The translations under genes were made by a program, and so were the position numbers. 64,000 nucleotides of DNA from Baylisascaris procyonis. Its lineage: Eukaryota > Nematoda > Chromadorea > Rhabditida > Ascarididae. Below the pieces are notes generated by a model that was not told the origin of the DNA, made no database searches, and saw only the letters and a program-made list of their open reading frames with translations. Where the stretch lies: assembly GCA_037389465.1 (NCBI GenBank), contig JAZARR010000088.1:5828001-5892000 (forward strand), read 5' to 3'. This document shows positions 63,201 through 64,000 of this stretch, one piece after another (within the stretch, counting starts at the first letter, position 1; each line of letters starts with the position of its first letter).

Positions 63201-63836
63201 GGATCACTGACAATCAACGCCATTGAAAAACGACTTCATTTCGGTGTATTGCTCTTCATCATCAGTAATTCCGTAACCGTGTCGGAGCGTCGATAGGTAC
63301 GTACACGCTAGTAGTATGTCATAATGAAGGCGCTTTGGAAGGTATTGAAGAATATCCCAAATCCATTTTCGTCTCGGACCCAAAATACCTTTCAATCAGG
63401 CAATTTATTATTCGGCGAAGTAGCGCACTGTCGCTCTGTCCATGGCATTCTTGAACAGCGTATCGCCGGAATTGAAGGTCTATGCACTTTTCTATGAAAG
63501 TGATAAAAAGTTGTTCGTTTCCATGGTCTCACATTCGTGCCGTATGGGCGCCGCATCACCATGGATAGTCATGGTACGATAGTTTGACCTACAGATGGGC
63601 ATATTGTGGTGCAAACGCATTGTGGCGCAAATGTCCACCACACCAATGACACGCACTCTTACAGCTGCATAGTTTGTTTCAGCTTGGAGGACTCGATATT
63701 ATTATTCAAATTCTGTGCACACGTTCGGTGGGATGTGCTGTGGAGGCAGCAGGTGTACTAGCACAAATAACGAATCCAACACATGCATTGATCAAGTTGA
63801 ACGATTCATCAACATATATCATCGCCAGATTGCTCG
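54058..63836 (+). CDS. insc: Inscuteable orthologue, 13 exons, 3' end outside the window
   Basis: Insc is a cortical adaptor that joins the Par-3/Par-6/aPKC polarity complex to Pins/LGN-Galphai and so orients the spindle in asymmetric division. Thirteen exons with agreeing splice sites and phases give about 830 codons: 54058-54251, 55061-55246, 56072-56682, 57475-57748, 57989-58103, 58238-58333, 58949-59055, 60381-60595, 61460-61614, 61862-61999, 62603-62719, 62981-63109, 63683-63836. Residues 21-41 carry the LGN/Pins-binding motif (EWLSDL...EPECMSVL; vertebrate INSC has W..DL...ECECMCVL). Residues about 65-600 are Ser/Asn/His-rich and probably disordered. Residues about 650-830 are helical with armadillo-like repeats; EAAGVLAQIT matches the EAAAVVAQVT core of human INSC. 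The last exon ends in phase 1, so the gene continues past the window. The start is the first in-frame Met upstream of the LGN motif. Identity rests on remembered family sequence. Exons 7 and 9 are the least certain. Confidence 0.85.
55061..55246 (+). CDS. insc: insc exon 2
   Basis: The acceptor is CTTTTGCAG. The exon enters and leaves in phase 2, joining exon 1 and exon 3 without a frame break. The product is Cys/Pro/Thr-containing with no recognised domain. The donor is AAAG|GTTTCT; a nearer GTAATT at 55200 would give phase 1 and break the frame to exon 3. Confidence 0.65.
55262..55470. repeat. insc intron 2 segment homologous to the B block
   Basis: The counterpart of 27741-27960. It suggests either that the B block once derived from this locus or that both carry the same unidentified dispersed repeat. 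Confidence 0.85.
55718..55758. repeat. AT-rich perfect hairpin in insc intron 2
   Basis: AATTATCATAATC (55718-55730) is perfectly complementary to GATTATGATAATT (55746-55758), with a 15-base loop. It is preceded by GTGTAATAAT repeats. Confidence 0.8.
56072..56682 (+). CDS. insc: insc exon 3, large low-complexity exon
   Basis: This is the longest exon of the window (611 bp, about 203 codons). The acceptor is ATATTTTCAG (phase 2 in) and the donor CATG|GTTAGA (phase 1 out). The product is rich in Ser, His, Asn and Cys, including CICTCRLGS-like Cys pairs and many SS/HSS patches, consistent with the disordered linker of Insc proteins. An ATG pair at 56085 could start a shorter isoform lacking the LGN motif. 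Confidence 0.85.
57475..57748 (+). CDS. insc: insc exon 4
   Basis: The acceptor is TTTGTTGCAG (phase 1 in) and the donor GAAAC|GTTAGT (phase 2 out). It encodes about 91 acidic, Ser/Cys-rich residues. A second frame across the same exon is also open but has an unlikely composition and does not match the neighbouring phases. Confidence 0.8.
57989..58103 (+). CDS. insc: insc exon 5
   Basis: A 115 bp exon between TTTTACAG and CAG|GTAACC, phase 2 in and 0 out. It encodes a Ser/Thr-Pro stretch (VPSPTSFPREE) of the disordered middle region. Confidence 0.8.
58238..58333 (+). CDS. insc: insc exon 6
   Basis: A 96 bp exon between GTTTCAG and CAG|GTTAGC, phase 0 on both sides. It contains SFSGRDLIQAD and ends PPSYSQ. 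Confidence 0.75.
58949..59055 (+). CDS. insc: insc exon 7
   Basis: A 107 bp exon between GATTTTAG and ATAG|GTGAGA, phase 0 in and 2 out. It encodes LRVIHEGDRTTSRV and a Gln/Ala-rich end. Its phase fits exon 6 and exon 8 but excludes the open exon at 59261-59434. Confidence 0.65.
59261..59434 (+). CDS. Possible alternative insc exon or alternative start
   Basis: An open 174 bp segment (58 codons) lies between GATTTAG and the strong donor T|GTAAGT. Its product is hydrophilic, ends in a poly-Pro tract (IPPPPPPN) and has an ATG at 59263. It is phase 1 on both sides, so it fits neither exon 7 (phase 2 out) nor exon 8 (phase 2 in). It may be an alternative first exon joined to exon 9 (phase 1 in), or a chance ORF. 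Confidence 0.3.
60381..60595 (+). CDS. insc: insc exon 8, Ser/Gly-rich
   Basis: The acceptor is GTTTTTCAG (phase 2 in) and the donor GCGA|GTAAGT (phase 1 out). It encodes a Ser/Gly/Asp linker (SGSNSSVDSGQGSGDLSS) followed by YARNNLPSYVRIA. Two other frames are partly open across the 5' half but end in stops. Confidence 0.75.
61460..61614 (+). CDS. insc: insc exon 9, probable GC-AG donor
   Basis: The acceptor is TACTACAG (phase 1 in). The reading runs through helical sequence (KELITKANMFMQIIE) to CAG|GCAAGC, a non-canonical GC donor in good context, phase 0 out. A canonical GTAAGC at 61525 would also leave phase 0 but drops that helix. The helical part appears to align with the region before the armadillo repeats of INSC, so the longer form is preferred. 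Confidence 0.5.
61862..61999 (+). CDS. insc: insc exon 10, start of helical repeat region
   Basis: A 138 bp exon between TTAGTTGCAG and AGG|GTACGT, phase 0 on both sides. It encodes DITVVKELLSDLQSQP followed by FMLRKLMEEVLMIFAR, which lines up with the amphipathic helices leading into the Insc armadillo region. Confidence 0.8.
62603..62719 (+). CDS. insc: insc exon 11
   Basis: A 117 bp exon between ATTTTGCAG and CAG|GTAAGC, phase 0 on both sides. It ends FGDDICLEIIQ and continues directly into SGGLNAI of exon 12. Human INSC has RIIAKEGG at the same place. Confidence 0.85.
62981..63109 (+). CDS. insc: insc exon 12, armadillo-like repeat
   Basis: A 129 bp exon between CACATTTAG and TCT|GTAAGT, phase 0 on both sides. 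LRTLAILCRLPKGALKLL corresponds to ALRTLASICCVEEGVHQL in human INSC. Confidence 0.88.
63683..63836 (+). CDS. insc: insc exon 13, armadillo-like repeat
   Basis: The acceptor is TTTGTTTCAG and the donor CTCG|GTATAT, phase 0 in and 1 out. The sequence LGGLDIIIQIL, then VEAAGVLAQITNP, is the clearest match to Insc armadillo repeats. The remaining 164 bp of the window are intron, with a C-rich tract near 63931-63954. Confidence 0.9.
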
Positions 63837-64000
63837 GTATATATTTTACCTATCGCAACTTTACTCGAATTTATTTGGAAATCAAGAAAGCTGACGGCGA
63901 ATCGTCAAAATTTTTCACGTTTTTTGCCGTTTCCCCTCCCCCTCCCTCCCCCCATCACATCACACCCATCTTTGATTCCTTTTCGACTTGTGAGATGACT

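Noticed and set aside
1..64000. tRNA, rRNA, CRISPR arrays and prokaryotic operons
   Set aside because: No B-box plus cloverleaf arrangement, no rRNA-like conserved blocks, no regularly spaced short repeats and no long uninterrupted genes were seen.

Overview
The window is eukaryotic and most likely from a nematode. It is AT-rich, with short exons, introns of about 100-1300 bp, TTTTCAG-type 3' splice sites and no long bacterial-style reading frames. Most lone ORFs of 60-110 codons are noise, so genes were called from chains of exons whose splice sites and reading phases agree. No database search was possible. Only one gene is identified with confidence.

That gene is an orthologue of inscuteable (insc), on the + strand from about 54.06 kb to beyond the right end. 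Thirteen exons were traced with consistent phases (about 830 codons so far). Exon 1 carries the short Pins/LGN-binding motif of Insc. The middle is Ser/His/Cys-rich and probably disordered. Exons 10-13 match the Insc armadillo-like repeat region. Insc links the Par-3/Par-6/aPKC polarity complex to Pins/LGN-Galphai during oriented and asymmetric cell division.

The region from 19.07 to 53.93 kb is a direct tandem array of a 14.34 kb unit. Unit 1 is 19070-33419, unit 2 is 33420-47757, and a truncated third unit is 47758-53934. Each full unit has an A block (about 6.0 kb, repeat debris, a minus-strand retroelement-like ORF pair and an LTR-like TATA/poly(A) block) and a B block (about 8.3 kb, two sets of candidate exons). 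The array reads A1-B1-A2-B2-A3, with A3 ending 47 bp before the insc exon 1 splice acceptor. The first few hundred bp of A2 match A3 and the rest mostly matches A1, as expected if the extra unit arose by unequal crossing-over between A blocks. The two B blocks look identical apart from homopolymer length, so the event is very recent or partly an assembly effect.

The left 19 kb holds candidate + strand genes of unknown function, supported only by phase-consistent exon chains: 597-5557, a FERM-like exon set at 7555-10319, 11424-11841 and 13865-16043. It also has a small direct duplication (17.27-17.55 and 18.44-18.73 kb), a minisatellite and a strong hairpin. These calls are tentative. No tRNA, rRNA, CRISPR or prokaryotic operon was seen.
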